A DNA stretch of 32,015 nt from JAYGED01 sp046582565 (GTDB taxonomy: Bacteria > Pseudomonadota > Alphaproteobacteria > JAAXGF01): positions 1 through 32,015 of the forward strand of contig JAYGED010000274.1 in the NCBI GenBank assembly GCA_046582565.1, in the 5' to 3' direction. A program made the translations under genes and the position numbers. Below are positions 24,528-32,015 of the stretch, piece after piece. The notes under the pieces were generated by a model. The model saw only the letters and a program-made list of their open reading frames with translations. It did no database searches and was not told the origin of the DNA. Every line of letters starts with the position of its first letter. Position 1 is the stretch's first letter.

Positions 24528-24848
24528 ATGAGCGAGAGCACGACCAAGAGCGCAAAAGGCGCCACCAAACCCAAGGCTGAGAAGAAGTCTGAGGCGAAGT
24601 CTGAGACGAAATCTGGATCTGGGGCCGAGACTAAATCTGGATCTGGGGCCGAGACGAAATCTGAGACGAAATCTGGATCTGGGGCCGAGAGCGCGCCGGC
24701 AGAAAAACCGACTGCGGTCGAGAAATCGACCAAGAGCGCAGCCGCGGCCGACAATTCCCCGAGCTATTTCTCCAGCGTTTCCACCCCGAAATACCGCTCC
24801 GGCTGGGATTCGGTGTTTTCCTCGAACAAGCGGAGGAAGAAAGCATGA
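24528..24848 (+). CDS. Low-complexity small protein with internal repeats
   Basis: From ATG at 24528 (AGGAA about 9 nt upstream) the product is 106 residues. Residues 1-70 are Lys/Ser/Glu/Ala-rich and disordered, with three copies of KSGSGAE, encoded by near-identical DNA. The C-terminal ~28 residues differ: NSPSYFSSVSTPKYRSGWDSVF then the basic tail KRRKKA, which looks like a defined motif. No signal peptide or membrane segment. The stop overlaps the next small gene in an ATGA arrangement, which supports that both are translated. I do not recognise the family. The frame is open upstream to 24276 but that part overlaps the dioxygenase gene. Confidence 0.65.
   Translation: MSESTTKSAKGATKPKAEKKSEAKSETKSGSGAETKSGSGAETKSETKSGSGAESAPAEKPTAVEKSTKSAAAADNSPSYFSSVSTPKYRSGWDSVFSSNKRRKKA
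24601..24690 (+). repeat. Internal repeat array in the low-complexity gene
   Basis: The 30 bases at 24601-24630 recur exactly at 24661-24690, and a third copy of the inner 22 bases lies at 24633-24654. The repeats keep frame and encode KSGSGAE units, so copy number could change without a frameshift. Confidence 0.85.
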
Positions 24849-25048
24849 CCAAAGCAAGAGCCCGCGAACGGGCAAAGGCAAGGGCGGCGCAGAAATCCAA
24901 AAAACACAAAGCCAAAGCCGATCAAACCGAAAAAACCATCCACCATAGCCAGTTCGATCCCGGCGCAGGCTCCATAAAGGCCCCCACCGGCAAAGCCAGC
25001 GTGAACTTCGGCGGCGCCGCAAGACGGGGTGCTGCGCGGGGCGGATAG
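24845..25048 (+). CDS. Small basic conserved-type hypothetical protein
   Basis: The 67-residue product starts at an ATGA overlap with the preceding gene. Its first half is strongly basic (MTKARARERAKARAAQKSKK), the second half has a glycine-rich tail with QFDPGAGSIKAP and SVNFGGAARRGAARGG. Similar short proteins with a K/R-rich start and QFD.GPGSIK motif occur, to my recollection, across alphaproteobacteria without known function. Charge suggests nucleic acid or ribosome contact, which is inference only. It converges on the ABC exporter gene 18 bp away. Confidence 0.65.
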   Translation: MTKARARERAKARAAQKSKKHKAKADQTEKTIHHSQFDPGAGSIKAPTGKASVNFGGAARRGAARGG

Positions 25049-25066
25049 GCGAGCCTTAAGCGCCCC

Positions 25067-26884
<1,818 letters not shown>

Positions 26885-26955
26885 GAGTTTGTTGCTTCTG
26901 GTTTCATGAAACTCTTATAGCAAGCATCAGCCATAGGTGGGCTTAATTTGCCGAC

Positions 26956-26984
26956 TTGTAAGCGCCGCCGGGCTTCGCTATAAC
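26956..26984 (+). promoter_or_regulatory. Sigma70-type promoter of rpmE
   Basis: TTGTAA (26956-26961) and TATAAC (26979-26984) are spaced by exactly 17 bp, giving a predicted start near 26991 and a leader of about 20 nt with GGAG at 27001-27004. Confidence 0.62.
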
Positions 26985-27011
26985 TCGCGCCTTGAATTCA
27001 GGAGCATCACG

Positions 27012-27236
27012 ATGAAGAAAGACACCCACCCCGATTACCACGACGTTACCGTGGTGATGACCGACGGCAGCAGCTACGCTACGCGCACCACATGGGGCGC
27101 CGCGGGCGATACGTTGCGCCTCGATGTCGATCCCAAGTCCCATCCCGCCTGGACCGGCGGCGTTGGGCGTTTGGTCGATACCGCCGGTCAGGTCGCCAAG
27201 TTCAACAAGCGCTTCCAGGACTTCGGTCTCGGCTAA
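27012..27236 (+). CDS. rpmE: 50S ribosomal protein L31
   Basis: L31 sits at the subunit interface near the central protuberance. The 74-residue product begins MKKDTHPDYHDVTVVMTDG and contains WGAAGDTLRLDVDPKSHPAWTGG, typical of L31. It lacks the CxxC zinc-binding pairs, so it is the zinc-free type usual in alphaproteobacteria. AGGAG lies 7 nt before the ATG. It is monocistronic between its own promoter and a downstream hairpin. Confidence 0.95.
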   Translation: MKKDTHPDYHDVTVVMTDGSSYATRTTWGAAGDTLRLDVDPKSHPAWTGGVGRLVDTAGQVAKFNKRFQDFGLG

Positions 27237-27248
27237 ATAGCGCTTCAG

Positions 27249-27272
27249 GCGCCTGTCTTGTTTGACAGGCGC
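27249..27272 (+). terminator. Hairpin after rpmE
   Basis: gcgcctgtc (27249-27257) and gacaggcgc (27264-27272) form a perfect 9-bp stem with loop ttgttt, 13 bp after the rpmE stop. There is no long T tract after it, so termination efficiency is uncertain. Its right arm contains most of the -35 hexamer of the next promoter. Confidence 0.5.
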
Positions 27273-27290
27273 TGCACGAGTTTCTATACA
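27262..27290 (+). promoter_or_regulatory. Strong sigma70-type promoter of the rpmH-rnpA-yidD-yidC block
   Basis: TTGACA (27262-27267, perfect -35) and TATACA (27285-27290) are spaced by 17 bp, about 80 bp before rpmH. The leader of about 73 nt is pyrimidine-rich, with ttttt and ctctcgtctcttg tracts. The -35 overlaps the rpmE hairpin loop and right arm. Confidence 0.7.
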
Positions 27291-27370
27291 ACGGGGCTGA
27301 GCCTTTTCGGCGCCGATGTTTTTCCTTATTTCTCTCGTCTCTTGTTCATCGACATGATGGAGCCAACCCT

Positions 27371-27505
27371 GTGAAACGTACCTTTCAGCCCAGCGTCATC
27401 AAGCGCAAGCGCCGCCATGGATTTCGCGCCCGCCGGGCAACTCCCGGTGGCCGGCGCGTGCTGGCCCATCGCCGGGCCAAGGGCCGCAAGCGTCTTTCCG
27501 CTTAA
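27371..27505 (+). CDS. rpmH: 50S ribosomal protein L34
   Basis: This 44-residue ribosomal protein reads MKRTFQPSVIKRKRRHG and ends RRAKGRKRLSA, an essentially canonical L34. It starts at GTG 27371 with GGAG about 8 nt upstream and ends at TAA 27503-27505. L34 binds 23S rRNA deep in the large subunit. It lies directly before rnpA (8 bp gap), the universal bacterial order. Confidence 0.96.
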   Translation: MKRTFQPSVIKRKRRHGFRARRATPGGRRVLAHRRAKGRKRLSA

Positions 27506-27513
27506 GCATACCT

Positions 27514-27909
27514 ATGGCTGCAATGCCCATGGCCGCGCCGATTGAGCGGCTCAAGCAGCGCTCGGAATTTCTTCGCGTCGCCGCAACACGACAAAAATGG
27601 GTAACCCCCGGACTGATTCTCCAGGCTGCCGCCAGACCGGCACAGGCTGAGCAGGACGCCGAGTTCGACTCGAGCCCCTTCCGCATCGGCTATACCGCAA
27701 GCCGCAAGGTCGGCAATGCAGTGCAACGCAACCGGGCGCGCCGCCGCCTGCGCGCCGCCGTGGCCGAGGTCATGACGAGCCGTGCATCCGAGGGCTGGGA
27801 TTACGTGCTGATCGCCCGGCGCCAGACCCTGGGCCGCCCCTACGGCGATCTGCTTGCCGATCTCGAGGGTGCGCTTGCCGGCCTGACCGCCAAGGCAGGC
27901 TCCCAATGA
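27514..27909 (+). CDS. rnpA: Ribonuclease P protein component
   Basis: RnpA is the protein cofactor of RNase P, which removes 5' leaders from pre-tRNAs. The 131-residue product has the N-terminal LKQRSEFLRVAA segment and the RNA-binding signature RKVGNAVQRNRARRRLR (about 68-84). A ~15-residue insertion (RPAQAEQDAEFDSS) lies before the RIGYTAS strand. Other in-frame ATGs close to the start (27523 and 27529) are possible alternatives. Its stop overlaps yidD (ATGA). Confidence 0.94.
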   Translation: MAAMPMAAPIERLKQRSEFLRVAATRQKWVTPGLILQAAARPAQAEQDAEFDSSPFRIGYTASRKVGNAVQRNRARRRLRAAVAEVMTSRASEGWDYVLIARRQTLGRPYGDLLADLEGALAGLTAKAGSQ

Positions 27910-28166
27910 CCTTGGCAGCCAGGCTATTGAGCGGTGCTATCCGCCTCTACCAGCTGGCGATCTCGCCATATCTCGCCATGAGCTGCCGGTTTCAGCCGAC
28001 ATGCTCGGGCTATGCCCGCGAAGCCATCGCCCGCCACGGCGCCATCACCGGCGGGGTTTTGACCCTGCGCCGTATCGGGCGCTGCCATCCCTGGGGCGGT
28101 TCTGGGTATGACCCGGTTCCCGCTCATGAGCCTAAGAAACATCTGTCCGCGGAGCCCGGCTCGTGA
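27906..28166 (+). CDS. yidD: Membrane protein insertion efficiency factor YidD
   Basis: YidD is a small membrane-associated protein that aids YidC-dependent insertion. The 86-residue product has the amphipathic N-terminal helix (LSGAIRLYQLAISPYLA), the conserved cysteine block CRFQPTCSGYAREAI and RCHPWGGSGYDPVP. It overlaps rnpA by 4 bp upstream and yidC by 4 bp downstream, so translation of all three is coupled. Confidence 0.95.
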   Translation: MTLAARLLSGAIRLYQLAISPYLAMSCRFQPTCSGYAREAIARHGAITGGVLTLRRIGRCHPWGGSGYDPVPAHEPKKHLSAEPGS

Positions 28167-30019
28167 GCGACCAAAAAAATACAGTCCTGGCGATCGCCCT
28201 TTCGATCATGGTTATTGTCGGTTTCGAGTTTTTCTATTTCGCGCCTCAGCGCGAAGCGGAGGAGATCTATTTTGCCGAGCAGGCGGCGCTCCAGCAGGAA
28301 GCAGCCTCTCAGGGCGTCATATCCGCACAGACCGGCGACTCCCCAGCGACTCCCTCGGCCGGCGACGCGCCGAGCCTGACCGGCGAAGCGCCCAGCCTGC
28401 CCGGCAGCGTCACCCCTATCGGCGGCGAGACCAACGGCGGCGTCAGCCGCGAGAAGGCCCTGGCCGCGACCCCCCGCATCGAGGTCAGAACGCCCCGCCT
28501 GCAGGGTTCCCTATCGCTCGAGGGCGGACGGATCGACGACATTACCCTGACCAATTACCGAGAGACCATCGATGCGGAAAGCCCGCAGATCATCCTGTTG
28601 TCGCCGCAAGGCTCGGAGAACGCCTATTTCACCGAATTCGGCTGGATAGGCCCGAACGCGCCCGACCGCAACACGCTGTGGAAAGCCAACGGCAAGGTGT
28701 TGACGCCTGATCAACCGGTCACCCTGAGTTGGGACAACGGCGAAGGGCTGATCTTTACGCGGAAAATTTCGATCGATGATGAATATCTGTTCACGATCAC
28801 CCAACGGGTCGAGAACCGGGGAAACGCCGCCGTCGAATTGCTTCCCTACAGCCTGGTCAACCGTTCCAACACACCCGAGACTCTGGGCTTCTATATCCTG
28901 CATGAAGGATTGCTTGGTGTTTTCGACGGCACCCTGTCCGAGATCGACTACGACGATCTGCAGGAAGAACCCAAGGGCACCATAATCAATCAGACCACCG
29001 GCGGCTGGATCGGCATCACCGATAAATACTGGCTGGTCGCCCTGTTGCCCGACCAATCGGTTCCGATCACCTCCCGCTTCATCCACAGCAACACCGCCGG
29101 CACGGATAAATATCAAGTCGATACCCTGCGCGCGGCACTCGCCGTTCCTGCGGGTGGCAGCGTCGAGATCACCGATCGGGTGTTCATCGGCGCCAAGGTG
29201 GTCGGCGTGCTCGACGACTACGCGGAGGCCTACGGTATCGTCAATTTCGATCTGGCGGTGGATTTCGGCTGGTTCTACTTCATCACCAAACCGATCTTCT
29301 TCGCCCTGAGCTATTTCTACGGCTTGATCGGCAATTACGGCCTCGCCATCCTGCTGCTGACGGTCCTCATCAAGGCCGCCTTCTTCCCGCTCGCCAACAA
29401 GTCCTACAAATCGATGAGCAAGATGAAGAAGCTGCAGCCCAAGATCACCGAACTGCGCGAGAAGTTCGGCGACGACAAGGCCGGCATGCAGAAGGAGATG
29501 ATGGCGCTGTACAAGACCGAGAAGGTCAACCCGGCCGCCGGTTGCCTGCCTGTGGTCGTGCAGATTCCGGTGTTCTTCTCGCTCTATAAGGTGCTGTTCG
29601 TCACCATCGAGATGCGCCAGACGCCGTTCTTCGGCTGGATCCAGGATCTCTCCGCGCCCGACCCGTTGGGTGTGTTGACGCTGTTTGGGCTGATCGATTG
29701 GAACCCCGCCGTTTGGCTCGAAATGAACAGCCTCGGCATGCTCGCCATTTTAAACGTTGGGGTTTGGCCCTTGGTGATGGGCGTTACCATGTGGCTGCAG
29801 CAGAAGCTCAACCCGCAACCGCCCGATCCCACCCAGGCCAAGATCATGATGATGCTGCCCATCTTTTTCACCTTTATCCTGGCAGGCTTCCCGGCGGGTT
29901 TGGTGATCTACTGGTGCTGGAACAACATTCTGTCGATCGCCCAGCAGTGGCTCATCATGAGAAAAATGGGCGTCAGTGCGGATATATTAGGTCATGGCGG
30001 ATCCAACAAATCCACCTGA
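28163..30019 (+). CDS. yidC: Membrane protein insertase YidC
   Basis: YidC inserts and folds inner-membrane proteins alone or with SecYEG. The 618-residue product has the gram-negative layout: an N-terminal membrane helix (TVLAIALSIMVIVGFEFFYF), a Ser/Pro/Gly-rich linker, a large periplasmic beta domain (about 110-340), then a five-helix core. In the core, LIKAAFFPLANKSYKSMSKM carries a Lys where Escherichia coli has the groove Arg366, a conservative change. C-terminal segments PAAGCLPVVVQIPVFFSLYKVL and YWCWNNILSIAQQW are typical. The start is GTG within the yidD stop (GTGA). Its end overlaps engB by 26 bp. Confidence 0.97.
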   Translation: MSDQKNTVLAIALSIMVIVGFEFFYFAPQREAEEIYFAEQAALQQEAASQGVISAQTGDSPATPSAGDAPSLTGEAPSLPGSVTPIGGETNGGVSREKALAATPRIEVRTPRLQGSLSLEGGRIDDITLTNYRETIDAESPQIILLSPQGSENAYFTEFGWIGPNAPDRNTLWKANGKVLTPDQPVTLSWDNGEGLIFTRKISIDDEYLFTITQRVENRGNAAVELLPYSLVNRSNTPETLGFYILHEGLLGVFDGTLSEIDYDDLQEEPKGTIINQTTGGWIGITDKYWLVALLPDQSVPITSRFIHSNTAGTDKYQVDTLRAALAVPAGGSVEITDRVFIGAKVVGVLDDYAEAYGIVNFDLAVDFGWFYFITKPIFFALSYFYGLIGNYGLAILLLTVLIKAAFFPLANKSYKSMSKMKKLQPKITELREKFGDDKAGMQKEMMALYKTEKVNPAAGCLPVVVQIPVFFSLYKVLFVTIEMRQTPFFGWIQDLSAPDPLGVLTLFGLIDWNPAVWLEMNSLGMLAILNVGVWPLVMGVTMWLQQKLNPQPPDPTQAKIMMMLPIFFTFILAGFPAGLVIYWCWNNILSIAQQWLIMRKMGVSADILGHGGSNKST

Positions 30020-30644
30020 TGAAGCCGCTATCGAGGCGGGGCGTAAACTGTTCACCCAGGCCTGCAACTTTGTCGCCGGCGCGGCAACCCAGGACCGTCT
30101 ACCACCCGCCGGCCTGACCGAAATCGCCTTCGCCGGGCGCTCCAATGTCGGCAAGTCGAGCCTGATCAACGCCCTGGTCGGGCAAAATTCCCTGGCCCGC
30201 ACATCGCGCACGCCGGGGCGCACCCAGCAAATCAATTTCTTCGACCTGGGCGGCCGGCTGATGGTGGTCGATCTGCCCGGTTACGGCTATGCCCGCGCCT
30301 CGAAGAGCGACATCGCGGCCTGGACCGGGCTGGTCAACAGCTATCTCAAGGGCCGCGTCACGCTGCGCCGGGTCATGCTGCTGATCGACGCGCGTCACGG
30401 GCTGAAGCCCCCGGATCGCGATGTAATGTCCATGCTCGATGACGCGGCGGTGGTTTATCAGATCATCCTGACCAAGGCCGATAAGACCAAACCCGCCGCT
30501 CTTGAGGCAACCGTGGCGGCGCTCGCCGCCGAACTGCTACGCCATCCAGCGGCCCACCCCGAGGTCGCCACCACCAGCGCCCTTGGCGGCCTGGGCATAG
30601 CCGAGACGCGCGCATCGATTGCCGAGCTGGCCGAATCCCTATAA
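29994..30644 (+). CDS. engB: Ribosome biogenesis GTP-binding protein EngB (YihA/YsxC)
   Basis: EngB is an essential TRAFAC GTPase for late 50S assembly. The 216-residue product has G1 GRSNVGKS (48-55), a switch I/G2 region (ARTSRTPGRTQ), G3 VDLPGYG and G4 TKADK. The start at 29994 lies inside the end of yidC (26-bp overlap). It is followed by argB 13 bp after its stop. Confidence 0.95.
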   Translation: MADPTNPPDEAAIEAGRKLFTQACNFVAGAATQDRLPPAGLTEIAFAGRSNVGKSSLINALVGQNSLARTSRTPGRTQQINFFDLGGRLMVVDLPGYGYARASKSDIAAWTGLVNSYLKGRVTLRRVMLLIDARHGLKPPDRDVMSMLDDAAVVYQIILTKADKTKPAALEATVAALAAELLRHPAAHPEVATTSALGGLGIAETRASIAELAESL

Positions 30645-30657
30645 GTTCGCCGCCACC

Positions 30658-31560
30658 ATGGCTAAGAAACCCGACAGCGATCTGACTCATTTGTTGGAGA
30701 CCGCCGCCACCATCTCGGAGGCGTTGCCCTATATGCGTCGATTTTCCGGCGCCACCTTCGTCATTAAATACGGCGGCCACGCCATGGGAGACAAAGCGCT
30801 CGCCGAGGCCTTCGCCCGCGACGTGGTGCTCGCCAAGCAGGTCGGTATCAACCCCGTTGTGGTCCATGGCGGCGGGCCGCAAATCGGCGAGATGCTGGCG
30901 CGCCTGGCGATTAAGAGCGAGTTCATTGACGGCCTTAGGGTGACCGACAAGGAAAGCGTCGGTATCGTGGAAATGGTGCTGTCGGGCCAGATCAACAAAC
31001 AGATCGTCACCTCGATTAACGCCGCCGGGGGTCATGCGGTGGGCCTCTCAGGCAAGGACGCACAGCTCATCGAGGCGCGCAAACTGCGGCGCACTCAGCG
31101 CGACCCGGATTCCAATATCGAGCAAATTCTCGATTTGGGTTTCGTCGGCGAGCCGGAGAACATCAATCCCGGCATCCTCCAGGTATTCAAGAAATCCGAT
31201 ATCATCCCGGTGATCGCGCCGATTGGCATCGGCGCCAATGGCGAAACATATAACATCAACGCCGATACGGTGGCGGGCGCGGTGGCGTCAGCCCTGGGGG
31301 CCGCCAAGCTGATCATGTTGACCGACGTGGCCGGCGTTAAGGACGCCTCGGGTGAGTTGATCTCGCGCATGACCGCCGACGACGTACGCCAGCTGATGAA
31401 GAGCGGTGCGATTACCGGCGGCATGATCCCCAAGCTGGAGACCTGCCTGAATTACGTCGAGGCAAGCCAGGGCGCTGCCCATATTCTCGATGGCCGCCTG
31501 GCCCATGCTGTGCTGCTCGAAATTTTCACCGAGCACGGCACCGGAACCATGATCGAATAG
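30658..31560 (+). CDS. argB: Acetylglutamate kinase
   Basis: NAGK phosphorylates N-acetyl-L-glutamate in the second step of arginine synthesis. From ATG 30658 the product is 300 residues with the phosphate-binding IKYGGHAMG (Lys37), VVVHGGGPQIG, the substrate segment IDGLRVTDKES and the C-terminal TDVAGVKD and GGMIPKLE motifs. An N-terminal helix before the core (HLLETAATISEALPYMRRF) is characteristic of hexameric, arginine-inhibited enzymes, so feedback control is likely (inference). The upstream TTG at 30619 is disfavoured because it overlaps engB and adds an atypical tail. Confidence 0.96.
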   Translation: MAKKPDSDLTHLLETAATISEALPYMRRFSGATFVIKYGGHAMGDKALAEAFARDVVLAKQVGINPVVVHGGGPQIGEMLARLAIKSEFIDGLRVTDKESVGIVEMVLSGQINKQIVTSINAAGGHAVGLSGKDAQLIEARKLRRTQRDPDSNIEQILDLGFVGEPENINPGILQVFKKSDIIPVIAPIGIGANGETYNINADTVAGAVASALGAAKLIMLTDVAGVKDASGELISRMTADDVRQLMKSGAITGGMIPKLETCLNYVEASQGAAHILDGRLAHAVLLEIFTEHGTGTMIE

Positions 31561-31577
31561 ACCACCCCGGTTGGTAC

Positions 31578-31641
31578 TAGAGCATCATCCGGTCAAGTTG
31601 AGTCGCTTTCAGCGATCCACCTTGTGGATAAAGATGCTCTA
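31578..31641. repeat. Palindromic repeat A downstream of argB
   Basis: tagagcatcatcc (31578-31590) pairs with ggataaagatgctcta (31626-31641), forming a stem interrupted by a 3-nt bulge. The outer tagagc/gctcta ends are shared with repeat B. Such AGAGCAT... palindromes are, to my recollection, abundant in intergenic regions of alphaproteobacteria. It could act as a terminator for argB. Confidence 0.7.
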
Positions 31642-31652
31642 TCTTCTAAAAA

Positions 31653-31716
31653 CTAGAGCAATTTTATCCGATCCGATTGAACTCTACCGGTTCAATCTGA
31701 TCGGATATTGCTCTAG
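31653..31716. repeat. Palindromic repeat B, overlapping a stop codon
   Basis: The left arm starts ctagagcaat and runs through atccgatc..gattgaac; the right arm (31690-31716) mirrors it, giving an almost perfect 27-bp stem broken only by a ttt bulge and one mismatch. The final ctag holds the TAG stop codon (31713-31715) of the minus-strand DUF2336 gene. It lies between convergent genes and may be a bidirectional terminator. Confidence 0.75.
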
Positions 31717-32015
31717 ATGGCGAACATGTCAGCGTGCCATTGAAGCTCGTCAGCCGTGAGCGGGTAGTCAGTGCCGTCTTTGGCGTTGAGCACATCCATG
31801 GGCGGCACCCGGGCGATACGAAGCTGCACCTGGATCGCCGTGCGCATGCCGAGCCCCGCCTGCCAGACCAACGCCGTGATGGATTTCGAGCCTTGCAGGG
31901 AGAACACCCGCTCGACCACCTCCACCGGCAGCCCGGCTTTGAGCGCCAGCGCCTTGATGACAGAATCATGATCGCCCAGATCGATTGACGTCTGCACAAG
32001 CTCGTCGTCGATTTT
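31713..32015 (-). CDS. DUF2336-domain protein, C-terminal part
   Basis: The frame is open to the window edge (first codons AAA ATC GAC), so the gene's start is outside and about 100 residues are visible. Sequence features DLGDHDSVIKALALKAGLP, VERVFSLQGSKSITALVWQAGL and DVLNAKDGTDYPLTADELQW match the C-terminal end of DUF2336 proteins, an alphaproteobacterial helical-repeat family of unknown function. The GTG near 31997 should not be taken as the start. Confidence 0.75.
   Translation of the reverse strand, partial: KIDDELVQTSIDLGDHDSVIKALALKAGLPVEVVERVFSLQGSKSITALVWQAGLGMRTAIQVQLRIARVPPMDVLNAKDGTDYPLTADELQWHADMFAI

Noticed and set aside
24399..25022. 207-codon minus-strand frame over the small repeat gene
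   Set aside because: Repetitive arginine/leucine translation caused by the repeat DNA; the plus-strand pair has ribosome site and stop/start overlap.
31571..31759. 62-codon plus-strand frame after argB
   Set aside because: It lies across the two palindromic repeats and has no recognisable protein features.

Overview
The window is a GC-rich, gene-dense chromosomal segment of an alphaproteobacterium. Support comes from the zapA–6S RNA–fau interval, the gap–pgk–class I fba block, the short L31 beside an ABC exporter, the rpmH–rnpA–yidD–yidC–engB–argB block and a DUF2336 protein. A Rhodospirillales-like lineage is my inference. Almost everything is housekeeping or core-accessory sequence. I see no phage, CRISPR array or tRNA.

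Layout. (1) 1-376: the tail of an IS5-type transposase and a short repeat-bearing spacer. (2) 377-4176: uvrB (minus) diverging from an M81/MlrC-like metallopeptidase (plus), bracketed by inverted copies of a ~25-bp motif. (3) 4182-4825: an AT-richer islet with a PD-(D/E)XK nuclease-like gene between two copies of that motif family. (4) 4839-7024, minus strand: DUF4164-like coiled-coil protein, zapA, 6S RNA, 5-formyl-THF cyclo-ligase and a YmdB-family phosphoesterase. (5) 7253-15699: central carbon genes tkt, gap, pgk, a small unknown gene, fba and a divergent thiE-like gene. A flavin-dependent oxidoreductase/hydrolase pair and a previously hidden minus-strand small ORF interrupt this block. 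(6) 15724-17448: an adenylate cyclase/TolB-like/TPR protein. (7) 17519-24460: efp, an inositol monophosphatase-family gene, a three-gene OmpA / MotA-ExbB-like / MotB-like envelope cluster, an AbrB-family membrane protein and a TauD-type dioxygenase. (8) 24528-25048: two small basic or low-complexity genes. (9) 25067-27236: an ABC exporter diverging from rpmE. (10) 27371-31560: rpmH, rnpA, yidD, yidC, engB, argB. (11) 31578-32015: two palindromic repeats and the C-terminus of a DUF2336 protein.

How the genes work together. Tkt, Gap, Pgk and Fba are consecutive or linked steps of lower glycolysis/gluconeogenesis and the pentose phosphate pathway. RpmH, RnpA, YidD, YidC and EngB join ribosome production, tRNA processing, membrane insertion and ribosome assembly. 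The OmpA/MotA/MotB-like trio has the parts of a proton-driven, peptidoglycan-anchored envelope machine but sits with no flagellar genes. It is the best candidate here for an under-described system. Promoters listed are read by eye from consensus matches.
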